Shown: piece by piece, positions 34,286 to 44,044 of the stretch
Numbering within the stretch: the first letter of the stretch is position 1
How the letters are laid out: each line of letters starts with the position of its first letter
Assembly (NCBI RefSeq): GCF_014297465.1
Contig: NZ_JACORT010000010.1
Span: 62,001-126,000 of the forward strand
Source: Ramlibacter cellulosilyticus
GTDB lineage: Bacteria; Pseudomonadota; Gammaproteobacteria; Burkholderiales; Burkholderiaceae_C
Direction: 5' to 3'
DNA: 64,000 bases
Made by a program: the position numbers and the translations under genes
The notes under the pieces: generated by a model
Told to the model about the DNA's origin: nothing
Seen by the model: the letters and a program-made list of their open reading frames with translations, nothing else
Databases searched by the model: none

Positions 34286-36331
34286 ATGCCCCCGCCCGCC
34301 AATCCCCTCCTCGCCCCCTGGACCGCTCCCTACGGCCTGCCGCCCTTCGGCGAGATCGCCCCCGAACACTTCGAGCCGGCCTTCACCCAGGCCCTGCAGG
34401 AGCACCGCGACGAGATCGACGCCATCGCGCACGATGCGCGCGCACCGGATTTCGAGAACACCCTCGCAGCCTTCGACCGCTGCGGCCGGCGCCTGGGCCG
34501 CCTCTCGATGGCCTTCTACAACCTGTGCGCGTCCCACACCTCGCCCGGGCTGCAGGAAGTGCAGCGGCGCATGGCGCCCGTGCTGGCGGCGCATCGCAGC
34601 GCGATCTTCATGCACGGCGCGCTGTTCGCGCGCATCGACGCCCTGTACGAGCGGCGCGGCCGCCTGGGGCTGGACCCGGAGCAGCTGCGCCTGCTCGAGC
34701 GGACGCACCTGGACTTCGTCCGGGCCGGCGCGCGGCTGGGCCCGGACGCGCAGCAACGCTACGCGGAAGTCATGCGCGAGCTGGCGGCCTGCCACACCGC
34801 ATTCGGGCAGAACGTGCTGCACGACGAATCCACCTGGGCGCTCGTGCTGCGCGACCCGCGCGACCTGGCGGGCCTGCCGGAGTTCGTGCTGTCCGGGGCG
34901 CGCGAAGCGGCGCACGAGCGCGGGCTCGGCGACGACCACGCGATCACCCTCTCGCGCTCCTCCATCCTGCCCTTCCTCACTTTCTCCGAGCGCCGCGAGC
35001 TGCGCGAGCAGGCCTGGCGCGCGTGGGTGGAACGCGGCACGCATGCGGGCGAGCACGACAACCGCCCGCTGATCGCCAGGATCCTGCAGCTGCGGCAGGA
35101 GCAGGCGCGGCTGCACGGCCATGCCACCTACGCGGACTACGCGCTCGTGGACCGCATGGCCGGCACGCCGGCCGCCGTCGACCGCCTGGTGCTCGACGTG
35201 TGGGACCGCGCCAAGGCGGCGCTGGAGCACGAACGCGCCAGCCTGGACGCAACGCGACGCGCGGCGGGCGACGCCGGCACGCTCGAAGCCTGGGACTGGC
35301 GCTACTGGGCGGAGAAAGTGCGCCAGCGCGACTTCGCCGTCGACGATGCCCAGGTCAAGCCCTACTTCGCGCTGGACGCGATGGTGCAGGCCGCCTTCGA
35401 CTGCGCGGGCCGCCTCTTCGGGCTGCGCTTCACCGAGCGCCACGACCTGCCGCTGTACCACCCCGACGTGCGCGCGTACGAAGTGCACGACGCGGACGGC
35501 CGCGCGGTCGGCCTCTTCCTCCACGACAACTTCGCCCGCCCGAGCAAGCGCAGCGGAGCCTGGATGAGCAGCCTGGCCGTGCAGGCGCGCAACGGCGGCG
35601 CCGTGCTGCCCGTCATCCTGAACAACAACAACTTCGCCAAGGGCAGCCCCACGCTCCTGAGTTTCGACGACGTGCGCACGCTGTTCCACGAGTTCGGCCA
35701 CGGCCTGCACGGGCTGCTGTCCAACGTCACCTATGGCGACCTCGCCGGCACGCAGGTGCTGCGCGACTTCGTGGAGCTGCCCTCGCAGCTGTTCGAGCAC
35801 TGGATGGCGGAGCCCGAGGTGCTGCGCCGGCATGCGCGCCACGTGGAAACCGGCGCGGCGATTCCCGATGCGCTCATCGAGCGCCTGCGCGCGGCGCAGC
35901 AGTTCGGCGAAGCGTACGAGACGGTGCGCTACTGCGGCAGCGCCATCGCCGACATGGCGGTGCATCGCCATCCGGATCCGGCCTCGGTGCAGGACTGGAC
36001 GGCGTTCGAGGAACGGGTACTGCGCGAACACGGCCTGCCGCCCGCCGTCGGCATCAACCACCGCCTCGCGCACTTCCAGCACCTGTTCGCGAGCGACGGC
36101 TATGCGGCCGGCTACTACGTGTACCTGTGGGCGGAAGTGCTGGACGCGGATGCGTGGGATGCGTTCGTGGAAGCGGGCAATCCGTTCGACGCGGAAGTGG
36201 CCGCGCGGCTGCGACGGTGCATCTATTCGACGGGGAACAGCGTGGAGCCGGGTGAAGCGTTCCGCGCGTTCCGGGGGAGGGATCCGGTGATCGCGCCGCT
36301 GCTGCGGCAGAAAGGGCTGGTGGGTGCGTAG
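34286..36331 (+). CDS. M3 family oligopeptidase / peptidyl-dipeptidase
   Basis: 681 residues. Zinc metallopeptidase of the M3A group (oligopeptidase A, Dcp). The zinc site FHEFGHGLH has His468-Glu469-x-x-His472, with the third ligand in the following FVELPSQLFEHW region. NNNNFAKGSPTLLSFDDVRTLFHEFGHG and DGYAAGYYVYLWAEVLDADAWDAF are family blocks. It degrades short peptides in the cytoplasm; no signal peptide is seen. The gene is flanked on both sides by REP doublets. Confidence 0.92.
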   Translation: MPPPANPLLAPWTAPYGLPPFGEIAPEHFEPAFTQALQEHRDEIDAIAHDARAPDFENTLAAFDRCGRRLGRLSMAFYNLCASHTSPGLQEVQRRMAPVLAAHRSAIFMHGALFARIDALYERRGRLGLDPEQLRLLERTHLDFVRAGARLGPDAQQRYAEVMRELAACHTAFGQNVLHDESTWALVLRDPRDLAGLPEFVLSGAREAAHERGLGDDHAITLSRSSILPFLTFSERRELREQAWRAWVERGTHAGEHDNRPLIARILQLRQEQARLHGHATYADYALVDRMAGTPAAVDRLVLDVWDRAKAALEHERASLDATRRAAGDAGTLEAWDWRYWAEKVRQRDFAVDDAQVKPYFALDAMVQAAFDCAGRLFGLRFTERHDLPLYHPDVRAYEVHDADGRAVGLFLHDNFARPSKRSGAWMSSLAVQARNGGAVLPVILNNNNFAKGSPTLLSFDDVRTLFHEFGHGLHGLLSNVTYGDLAGTQVLRDFVELPSQLFEHWMAEPEVLRRHARHVETGAAIPDALIERLRAAQQFGEAYETVRYCGSAIADMAVHRHPDPASVQDWTAFEERVLREHGLPPAVGINHRLAHFQHLFASDGYAAGYYVYLWAEVLDADAWDAFVEAGNPFDAEVAARLRRCIYSTGNSVEPGEAFRAFRGRDPVIAPLLRQKGLVGA

Positions 36332-36338
36332 GCCCTGC

Positions 36339-36458
36339 GGTGGGGTTCGCTGTCGCTCACCGTCCGCGGCTGTCGCCGCGCCACCCTACGAGCGGCGCGC
36401 TCTCCATGTAGGGTGGTGGCGCGACAGCGCCAGACGGTGAGCGGCAGCGAACCCCACC
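36339..36458. repeat. REP doublet downstream of the M3 peptidase gene
   Basis: Left unit 36339-36389 and inverted right unit 36408-36458, spacer 18 bp. It has the same ends (GGTGGGGTTCGCT, CCACCCTAC) as the doublet at 34137. Confidence 0.85.
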
Positions 36459-36464
36459 GCAAGG

Positions 36465-36494
36465 AAAAAGCCGCCCGAGGGCGGCTTTTTCTTT
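36465..36494. terminator. Bidirectional intrinsic terminator (M3 peptidase / clpA)
   Basis: Stem AAAAAGCCGCCC (36465-36476) with GGGCGGCTTTTT (36479-36490), A-run on one side and T-run on the other. It lies between the converging M3 peptidase and clpA genes. Confidence 0.8.
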
Positions 36495-36506
36495 GGAGGC
36501 AACAGC

Positions 36507-38852
<2,346 letters not shown>

Positions 38853-38900
38853 GACTTTTCCTTCTGCCTGTCGTTCAACTCTACTTCCTCTGAGGCCGGT

Positions 38901-39269
38901 TCATTCGACCGGTTCACTCAAACATTGCAGGGGGTGGCCCGCCTGGCGGGCGGCCTCCTGGACTTGCTGGACCTTGGTGGCCGCGACGTCCCGGGAATAG
39001 ACGCCGCAGATGCCTTTTCCGTCCAGATGGATCTTCAGCATGATCTGGGTTGCCGTCTCGCGATCCTTGTTGAAAAACTCCTGAATCACCACCACCACGA
39101 ATTCCATGGGCGTGTAGTCGTCGTTCAGCATGACGACCTGGTACATCTGCGGGGGTTTGGTCTTCTGGGTTTTCCGCTCTGCCACCACAGAGCCGCCGTC
39201 GTCGTCCGACGGCCGGATGACGGGACCGGCCGGAGGAGGAAGAGGTGTCTGACTGGCCATGAATTTCAT
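38901..39269 (-). CDS. clpS: Clp protease adaptor ClpS
   Basis: 122 residues. ClpS binds the ClpA N-domain and delivers N-degron substrates. The N-degron pocket motif [15 protein letters not shown] is intact, as are [24 protein letters not shown] and a C-terminal HPLQC. ATG 39269 and ATG 39260 are both possible; the flexible N-terminal extension is Pro-rich, as usual for the adaptor. Confidence 0.95.
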   Translation of the reverse strand: MKFMASQTPLPPPAGPVIRPSDDDGGSVVAERKTQKTKPPQMYQVVMLNDDYTPMEFVVVVIQEFFNKDRETATQIMLKIHLDGKGICGVYSRDVAATKVQQVQEAARQAGHPLQCLSEPVE

Positions 39270-39433
39270 TCTATCGACGGCACACAGTGCCCGCCGACCC
39301 TGGGTGAATTGGTGGCGGTCCCGTCACATTCAAGCGACAAGCCCCTGTCGATAGCCATCGCCTTCATTGCTCCGTGCGCGGCCGAGCAGAAAGCCTTGTG
39401 CGACGCGCACTTGGACACCACTAAGTGAAAATA

Positions 39434-39439
39434 TTGACA
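39434..39439 (+). promoter_or_regulatory. Candidate -35 (TTGACA) of the cold-shock gene
   Basis: A perfect TTGACA lies 61 bp before the cspA-type ATG. The hexamer 17 bp downstream (GACACT, 39457-39462) is a weak -10. The 5' leader would be about 30-40 nt. The rest of 39270-39433 shows no gene. Confidence 0.4.
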
Positions 39440-39500
39440 GTTGAGCGGTTCTCAAGGACACTCGCGCGCTCTGAGGGAACAAAAAACGGGGGCGCGCATC

Positions 39501-39824
39501 ATGGCGACCGGCACAGTCAAGTGGTTCAACGATGCCAAGGGTTTCGGGTTCATCGAGCCCGATGGCGGTGGCTCGGATGTCTTCGCCCATTTCTCGGCGA
39601 TCACGATGGAAGGCTTCAAGACGCTGAAGCAGGGCTCGCGCGTGAGCTTCGACATCCAGCAGGGGCCCAAGGGCCAGCTCGCCCAGAACATCCAGGCGCA
39701 GCCGGGGGCCATCCAGACGCAGCCGGCCGGGCCCGCCGACCGTCCCCCGCGCCAGCCGAAGGTCCGCGCCCCGCAGTTCCATGCGACGGGCGGGCACGGC
39801 GGCAACGACCACGCGAACAAATAG
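39501..39824 (+). CDS. Cold-shock protein with C-terminal extension
   Basis: 107 residues. The cold-shock domain fills residues 1-67 with both RNA-binding motifs (KGFGFI and VFAHFSAI) and the N-terminal [12 protein letters not shown]. About 40 extra residues rich in Pro, Gln, Gly and His follow ([18 protein letters not shown], then [10 protein letters not shown]). Standard CspA proteins are about 70 residues, so this is an extended type. It binds single-stranded RNA or DNA. Chosen start ATG 39501 matches the conserved N-terminus. Confidence 0.93.
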   Translation: MATGTVKWFNDAKGFGFIEPDGGGSDVFAHFSAITMEGFKTLKQGSRVSFDIQQGPKGQLAQNIQAQPGAIQTQPAGPADRPPRQPKVRAPQFHATGGHGGNDHANK

Positions 39825-39838
39825 GGGCGCCCCGCCCC

Positions 39839-39868
39839 GAAAAAAAGCCGCCCCCGGGCGGCTTTTCT
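39839..39868. terminator. Bidirectional terminator between the cold-shock gene and the His-rich gene
   Basis: Stem AAAAGCCGCCC with GGGCGGCTTTT around 39843-39866, flanked by A and T runs, between two convergent genes. Confidence 0.8.
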
Positions 39869-39872
39869 CGCT

Positions 39873-40595
39873 TCAGGCGGCGATCCACACTCCGTCCCCG
39901 CGCCGGCAGGCCGTGCCGTTGCTGCGCTGCGTGCCGTACGGCCCGCGCACTTCCACCGTGTACGGGCGGCAGTAGGTGCCCTGGCGCATGACGGCCCTGG
40001 CGGGCACGACGACGTAGGTCGACGGGCCTTCCACCCACTGCACGCGGTGGTTCACGGGCGCCACTTCCAGCACCTGGCCCACGCAGGCCTGGTTGCCGGC
40101 ATCCATCCGGCGACCCACGTCACCCCCCACGAGCACGCCGGCGATGGCGCCACCGATCGTGGCGGCCGTGCGGCCATTGCCCTTGCCGATCTGGCTGCCC
40201 AGCGCGCCGCCCACGACGCCCCCGAGCACCTGGCCGACGGTCTCGCTGTTGCAGTAGCTCGCGCCGGTCACCACGCGCTGCGGCTGGTACTGCGGCACGT
40301 ACGTGACCTCGTTGTGCTGCCGGTGCATCCAGGGCGGGTACACGTACACGACCTGCGGTTGCGGTTGCGGCTGCACGATCACGACGCGCTCCGGTGCCTT
40401 GCACTTGCGCTTCTCCTCGTACTCGCCGTGCTTCCACTTGCGTTCGACCTTGCAGTTGCCGTCCCAGTACTCCTCCTTGTGCTTGCCGTGGCCATGGCCA
40501 TGGCCGTGGCCATGGTGGTGGTCGTCGCGGTCGGCGCGCGCGGCCGGCGCGGCAAGCACGGCGGCGGCGGCCAGCAGGATGAAGCTACTACGCAT
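39873..40595 (-). CDS. Exported His-rich glycine-zipper 2TM protein
   Basis: 240 residues with a signal peptide (MRSSFILLAAAAVLAAPAARA). Immediately after it comes a histidine repeat, DDHHHGHGHGHGHGKHKEE, a likely metal-binding stretch. The middle has a PQPQPQ-type segment, and then the glycine-zipper 2TM domain QVLGGVVGGALGSQIGKGNGRTAATIGGAIAGVLVGGDVGRRMD seen in 17-kDa surface-antigen-like lipoproteins. The last 60 residues form a beta-rich region with four Cys. Probably envelope-located; role unknown. Confidence 0.8.
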   Translation of the reverse strand: MRSSFILLAAAAVLAAPAARADRDDHHHGHGHGHGHGKHKEEYWDGNCKVERKWKHGEYEEKRKCKAPERVVIVQPQPQPQVVYVYPPWMHRQHNEVTYVPQYQPQRVVTGASYCNSETVGQVLGGVVGGALGSQIGKGNGRTAATIGGAIAGVLVGGDVGRRMDAGNQACVGQVLEVAPVNHRVQWVEGPSTYVVVPARAVMRQGTYCRPYTVEVRGPYGTQRSNGTACRRGDGVWIAA

Positions 40596-40729
40596 GCGGT
40601 CCCAACTTTCTCGAGTGATGCCGGGACAAAGGTAGCGGCGAAACGGCCGTGCCAGCCGTCCGTCACGAACAGTTGCGATGCCACTGCCAACGAATTCACG
40701 GGAATTCGTTGCACGCGTGCCAAAGGAGC

Positions 40730-41860
40730 TCAGGCCCTCGGTGGCAGCAGGTAGAGCGCGGTCGCGAAGGTGAGATAGACGGCAAGCAGCAGCACCCCCA
40801 GGAACCAGGCGCTGCGCCCGCCGCTGCACACGAGGGTGACGGTGAGGGTCGCGAGGAACATCATCGCCACCGCGCTGGGCCAGAACTGCAGCGTCATGGG
40901 TTCCGGCCCCAGGAAGTAGCTGGCCAGCACGAGCACGGGCGCCACGAACAGCGCGATCTGCGCGGAGCTTCCCAGCGCGATGCCGACGCTCAGGTCCAGG
41001 CGGTTCTTGCGCGCCGCGGAGAACGCGGAGGCGATCTCCGCCGCCGCGCCCACCAGCGCCACGACGACGAAGCCGACGAACGCGTCGCTCATGCCCAGGG
41101 CGTCGGCCGCCACCTCCACGGAACCGACGAAGATCTCGCTCACCAGCGCCACCAGCACGGTGACGCCCGCGAGCACGGCGACCGCAACGGCGGGAGGCCA
41201 GGTCGCCTCGTGCTCCCCTTCGTCGGCCTCCTGCGCGCGCGCGGAGCCGAAGAACTCCTTGTGCGTCTTCAGCGAGAAGTACAGGCCCAGCGCGTACGTC
41301 GCCGCCAGCAGCAGCGCGAGCACGAGGCTCAGCTCCTGGATGAACACCTGGGCCCGTTCGCCCTCGTCCGGCACCAGCGAGGGCACCAGCAGTGCGACGG
41401 TGGCGATGAACAGCATCGCCGCCTGCAGGCGGGCGGTGGCTGCATTGAACTCCTGCGTGTGGTGGCGCAGGCCCCCGAGCACCAGCGAGGCTCCCAGCAT
41501 GAAGAGGCTGTTGGTGACGATCGCTCCCGCGATGGAGCCCTTCACCAGCATGTACTGGCCCGCACCCAGCGCGGTGAGCGCGATCACCAGCTCCGTGAGG
41601 TTGCCCAGCGTGGCATTGAGCAGGCCGCCGACCGCGTCGCCCGTGCTCGCGGCCACCGACTCCGTCGCGTGGCTCAGGAGCGCCGCGAGCGGCACGATGG
41701 CCAGCACGGACAGCACGAAGAGCACCTGGCCGCTCGCGTGCACGACGTGTTCGGCGACGAGGACCACAGGCACGAACACGAGCAGCCACAGCAGCCGGTT
41801 GTGCCGGACTTCCTGCCACACGAGCCGGAGGCCGCCGGGGCGCACGACGGCGTTCATCAT
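40730..41860 (-). CDS. Calcium/cation:proton antiporter (CaCA family, ChaA-like)
   Basis: 376 residues, about ten to eleven hydrophobic helices. Both alpha-repeat motifs of cation exchangers are visible: NATLGNLTELVIALTAL in the first half and GFVVVALVGAAAEIASAFSAARKNRLDLSVGIALGSSAQIALF in the second, each with the essential Glu. It would export Ca2+ (or Na+/K+) in exchange for protons. The ATG overlaps the stop of the VIT-like gene as ATGA. Confidence 0.9.
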   Translation of the reverse strand: MMNAVVRPGGLRLVWQEVRHNRLLWLLVFVPVVLVAEHVVHASGQVLFVLSVLAIVPLAALLSHATESVAASTGDAVGGLLNATLGNLTELVIALTALGAGQYMLVKGSIAGAIVTNSLFMLGASLVLGGLRHHTQEFNAATARLQAAMLFIATVALLVPSLVPDEGERAQVFIQELSLVLALLLAATYALGLYFSLKTHKEFFGSARAQEADEGEHEATWPPAVAVAVLAGVTVLVALVSEIFVGSVEVAADALGMSDAFVGFVVVALVGAAAEIASAFSAARKNRLDLSVGIALGSSAQIALFVAPVLVLASYFLGPEPMTLQFWPSAVAMMFLATLTVTLVCSGGRSAWFLGVLLLAVYLTFATALYLLPPRA

Positions 41861-42534
41861 CCACCCAGTGCGATGATGGCCGCGGTGAGCGCGACGCCGA
41901 CGATCGTCATCGCCAGGCCGGAGCGCCAGCCGCCGCCGCCCGCGTGACGGCCGAGGGCGAGCCCGCAGGCGAACAGGATCACGAGCGTCAGCACGCGCGA
42001 CACGAGGAGCGCCGGCCTGGTCTCCATCAGGAGGAAGGGCAGCGCCACCGGCATCGTTCCCAGCACCACGAGGGCGAACACGCCCGCGGCCGCCAGGTAG
42101 TCGGCTCCATGGAGCCTGGCGCGCGCCGGCAGGTCGGGCAAGGCCGACAGCCGCGCGCGCACCGCCTCCAGCTCCACGTCGCTCACCAGCGTGCGCATCA
42201 CGCTGCCCATTTCCTGCCGCAGCTGCAGCACCCCCGACACCGCGTCGGGCTCCGCGCGCACGGCGTGCGCGACGGCGACGCGGCGGGCGCGGTCCGTCAG
42301 GGTGCGCACGAGGTACATCACGGCGTCCGCCAGTCCCCACGCCAGGTTGCAGCCGAGCGCCGTGTAGAACATCGTGCGTCCCGCCTCCGTGCCCGCCTCG
42401 GTGCCCGCCGTGGCGGCCGACACCGCGCCCACGAAGGTGAGCGCCATGAAGAGGCCGAAACACAGTTCGCACACGCGCTCCACGGGGCTGAGCACCGGTT
42501 CGCGCGCCTCGTCCGGCTGCTGGTTGGCTGCCAT
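41857..42534 (-). CDS. VIT1/CCC1-like membrane protein
   Basis: 225 residues. N-terminal hydrophobic segments (ELCFGLFMALTFVGAVSAA, TALGCNLAWGLADAVMYLV) and a C-terminal set (ADYLAAAGVFALVVLGTMPVALPFL, then WRSGLAMTIVGVALTAAIIALGG). The latter half resembles the C-terminal half of VIT1/CCC1 iron or manganese transporters; the middle is a charged cytoplasmic domain. Family assignment is by pattern only. It is co-translated with the cation exchanger, which supports a role in metal homeostasis. Confidence 0.6.
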   Translation of the reverse strand: MAANQQPDEAREPVLSPVERVCELCFGLFMALTFVGAVSAATAGTEAGTEAGRTMFYTALGCNLAWGLADAVMYLVRTLTDRARRVAVAHAVRAEPDAVSGVLQLRQEMGSVMRTLVSDVELEAVRARLSALPDLPARARLHGADYLAAAGVFALVVLGTMPVALPFLLMETRPALLVSRVLTLVILFACGLALGRHAGGGGWRSGLAMTIVGVALTAAIIALGG

Positions 42535-42608
42535 GCGGATCCTCCTGCCGGGGATTCTGCGTGCGCCGGGCCGTGCGCCCCATTGGCCTTTGGACGCATC
42601 CGGCGGCC

Positions 42609-43937
42609 TCAGAAGCTCACGCGCGTGGAGAACTGGAACCGGCTGTCGCCGGCGGCACTGCCGTCCTTGTTCTCGCGCCGGGCCCAGAGGTATTCGCCGC
42701 CGAGGAGGACGTTCGACGTGAGGGCGTACAGGAGGTTGGCGGAGGCATAGCTGCCCGCGTGGAAGGCGTTGCCCGCCTGGCCGCCGGTGTTGTCCTGCCG
42801 GTGCTGGCTGTAGCCGATGGAGCTGGTGAGCCTGTCACTCCACGCGTGGCCGAGGTACAGGAAGTACCCCAGCGAATTCACCGCCTGCGCCCGGAAGCCC
42901 GCATCCGGCGCCAGGTCGGTGCCTCCGTCGTTCATGTAGCTGGCGATGCCCTTGCCACCGGCCAGCCCCCAGCTGAGCGTGTCGCGCGACGAGGCCTTCA
43001 GCGCGCCGGTGAGGTTCAGGCCGTAGCCGGTCCGCTCGCGTGCAGGCTCGCCGCTCGTGGTCGTCGTGGTCTGGAAACCGATGCGGCGCACGAGGGCCGC
43101 CGCCTTGACGTGTCCCCAGTCGCGATCCAGCCGCACGGAGCCCACGAGGTCGGGCCAGCGGTTGTGCGCGGCCACCCCGGCGCCCAGCGAGGGATCGACC
43201 TGCGAGAGCTTGCCGGTGTCGATGATGGCGTTCGGCGCTTCGAGCGACACCGACCAGGTGGCGCCCTCCCCCGCGGCCGCCGTGTAGCGCAGCTGCGGGT
43301 TGCGCACGAACACCATGCCGGGCGGCCCCCAGTAGTCGATGATCCCGGGAAAGGCGTCGATGTCCATGAAGGCGGAATCCGTCTGCCCCACGCCCCAGCG
43401 CCCCAGCTCCGCCCAGGCACGCAGCCAGTGGATGCTGGTGCTGCCGTCGGTGCCGAACAGGTCGAAGGCCAGGTCCGTCTTCACCTCGCCGGCGGTCGTG
43501 GGGATCGCGGCGCGCACGCCCAGGCTGGACTGGCGCACGCTCATCGTGAAGGCGCCGTCCTTGCCGCACCCCGGGTCGCCGGGGCATTGCACCGGAATCT
43601 GCGAAGGCCGCAGCGCCGCCTGCCACGCAGGGTTCATGCGCTTCGCGTCGTGGATGGCATCGAGCATGGCCTGGCCGTAGACCTCGACCCGCGGCTTGGC
43701 GTCGGCCGGCGGCGGAGCCACCGCGGTCGCGGGCGGCGTGGCGGGTGCGGCCGCCTGCGGGGGCTGGGGCGATGCCGCTGGCATCCGTTGCTGCGCCTCC
43801 AGGGCCTGCACGCGCGCCTGCAGGTCCTGGATGGTCCGCATGGCGGCCTCCAGCATGTCCTTCAGTTCGCCGGCGGTCTGGGCTTGCGCCCCGGCGGCGA
43901 ACGCCAGGGCGCTGGCAGCGAGGACGGTCTTGCGCAT
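42609..43937 (-). CDS. DcaP-like outer-membrane porin
   Basis: 442 residues. Signal peptide MRKTVLAASALAFAAGAQAQ, then a coiled coil (ELKDMLEAAMRTIQDLQARVQALEAQQ), a Pro/Ala-rich linker, and a beta-barrel of alternating residues that ends in SRFQFSTRVSF with a terminal Phe, the outer-membrane insertion signal. DcaP-like trimeric porins carry negatively charged small molecules across the outer membrane. A palindromic site (44008-44021) lies 70 bp upstream of the ATG. Confidence 0.9.
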   Translation of the reverse strand: MRKTVLAASALAFAAGAQAQTAGELKDMLEAAMRTIQDLQARVQALEAQQRMPAASPQPPQAAAPATPPATAVAPPPADAKPRVEVYGQAMLDAIHDAKRMNPAWQAALRPSQIPVQCPGDPGCGKDGAFTMSVRQSSLGVRAAIPTTAGEVKTDLAFDLFGTDGSTSIHWLRAWAELGRWGVGQTDSAFMDIDAFPGIIDYWGPPGMVFVRNPQLRYTAAAGEGATWSVSLEAPNAIIDTGKLSQVDPSLGAGVAAHNRWPDLVGSVRLDRDWGHVKAAALVRRIGFQTTTTTSGEPARERTGYGLNLTGALKASSRDTLSWGLAGGKGIASYMNDGGTDLAPDAGFRAQAVNSLGYFLYLGHAWSDRLTSSIGYSQHRQDNTGGQAGNAFHAGSYASANLLYALTSNVLLGGEYLWARRENKDGSAAGDSRFQFSTRVSF

Positions 43938-43978
43938 CGGGCCTCCGTCGGCCCGCGGGGATGGGGCCGCAGCGCCCC

Positions 43979-43984
43979 AGTATC
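43979..43984 (-). promoter_or_regulatory. Candidate -10 (GATACT) of the porin gene
   Basis: GATACT on the minus strand lies 23 bp downstream of the palindrome at 44008-44021, nearly the same spacing as at the first palindrome copy. Confidence 0.4.
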
Positions 43985-44007
43985 CCCAGCGGCAGCGCGG
44001 CGGGAAT

Positions 44008-44021
44008 GGGACCTAGGTCCC
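44008..44021. promoter_or_regulatory. Palindromic operator-like site GGGACCTAGGTCCC, copy 2
   Basis: Perfect 14-bp palindrome upstream of the porin gene, identical to the site at 2246-2259. It lies in the 107-bp space between the RTX gene stop and the porin start. Confidence 0.6.
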
Positions 44022-44044
44022 GCCCGCCGCGGCTGCGGCCTGCA

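Noticed and set aside
40730..42583. Reading the cation exchanger as a 617-residue protein
   Set aside because: The first 240 residues are the shadow of the VIT-like gene. The conserved exchanger begins at MMNAVVRPG, 41860.
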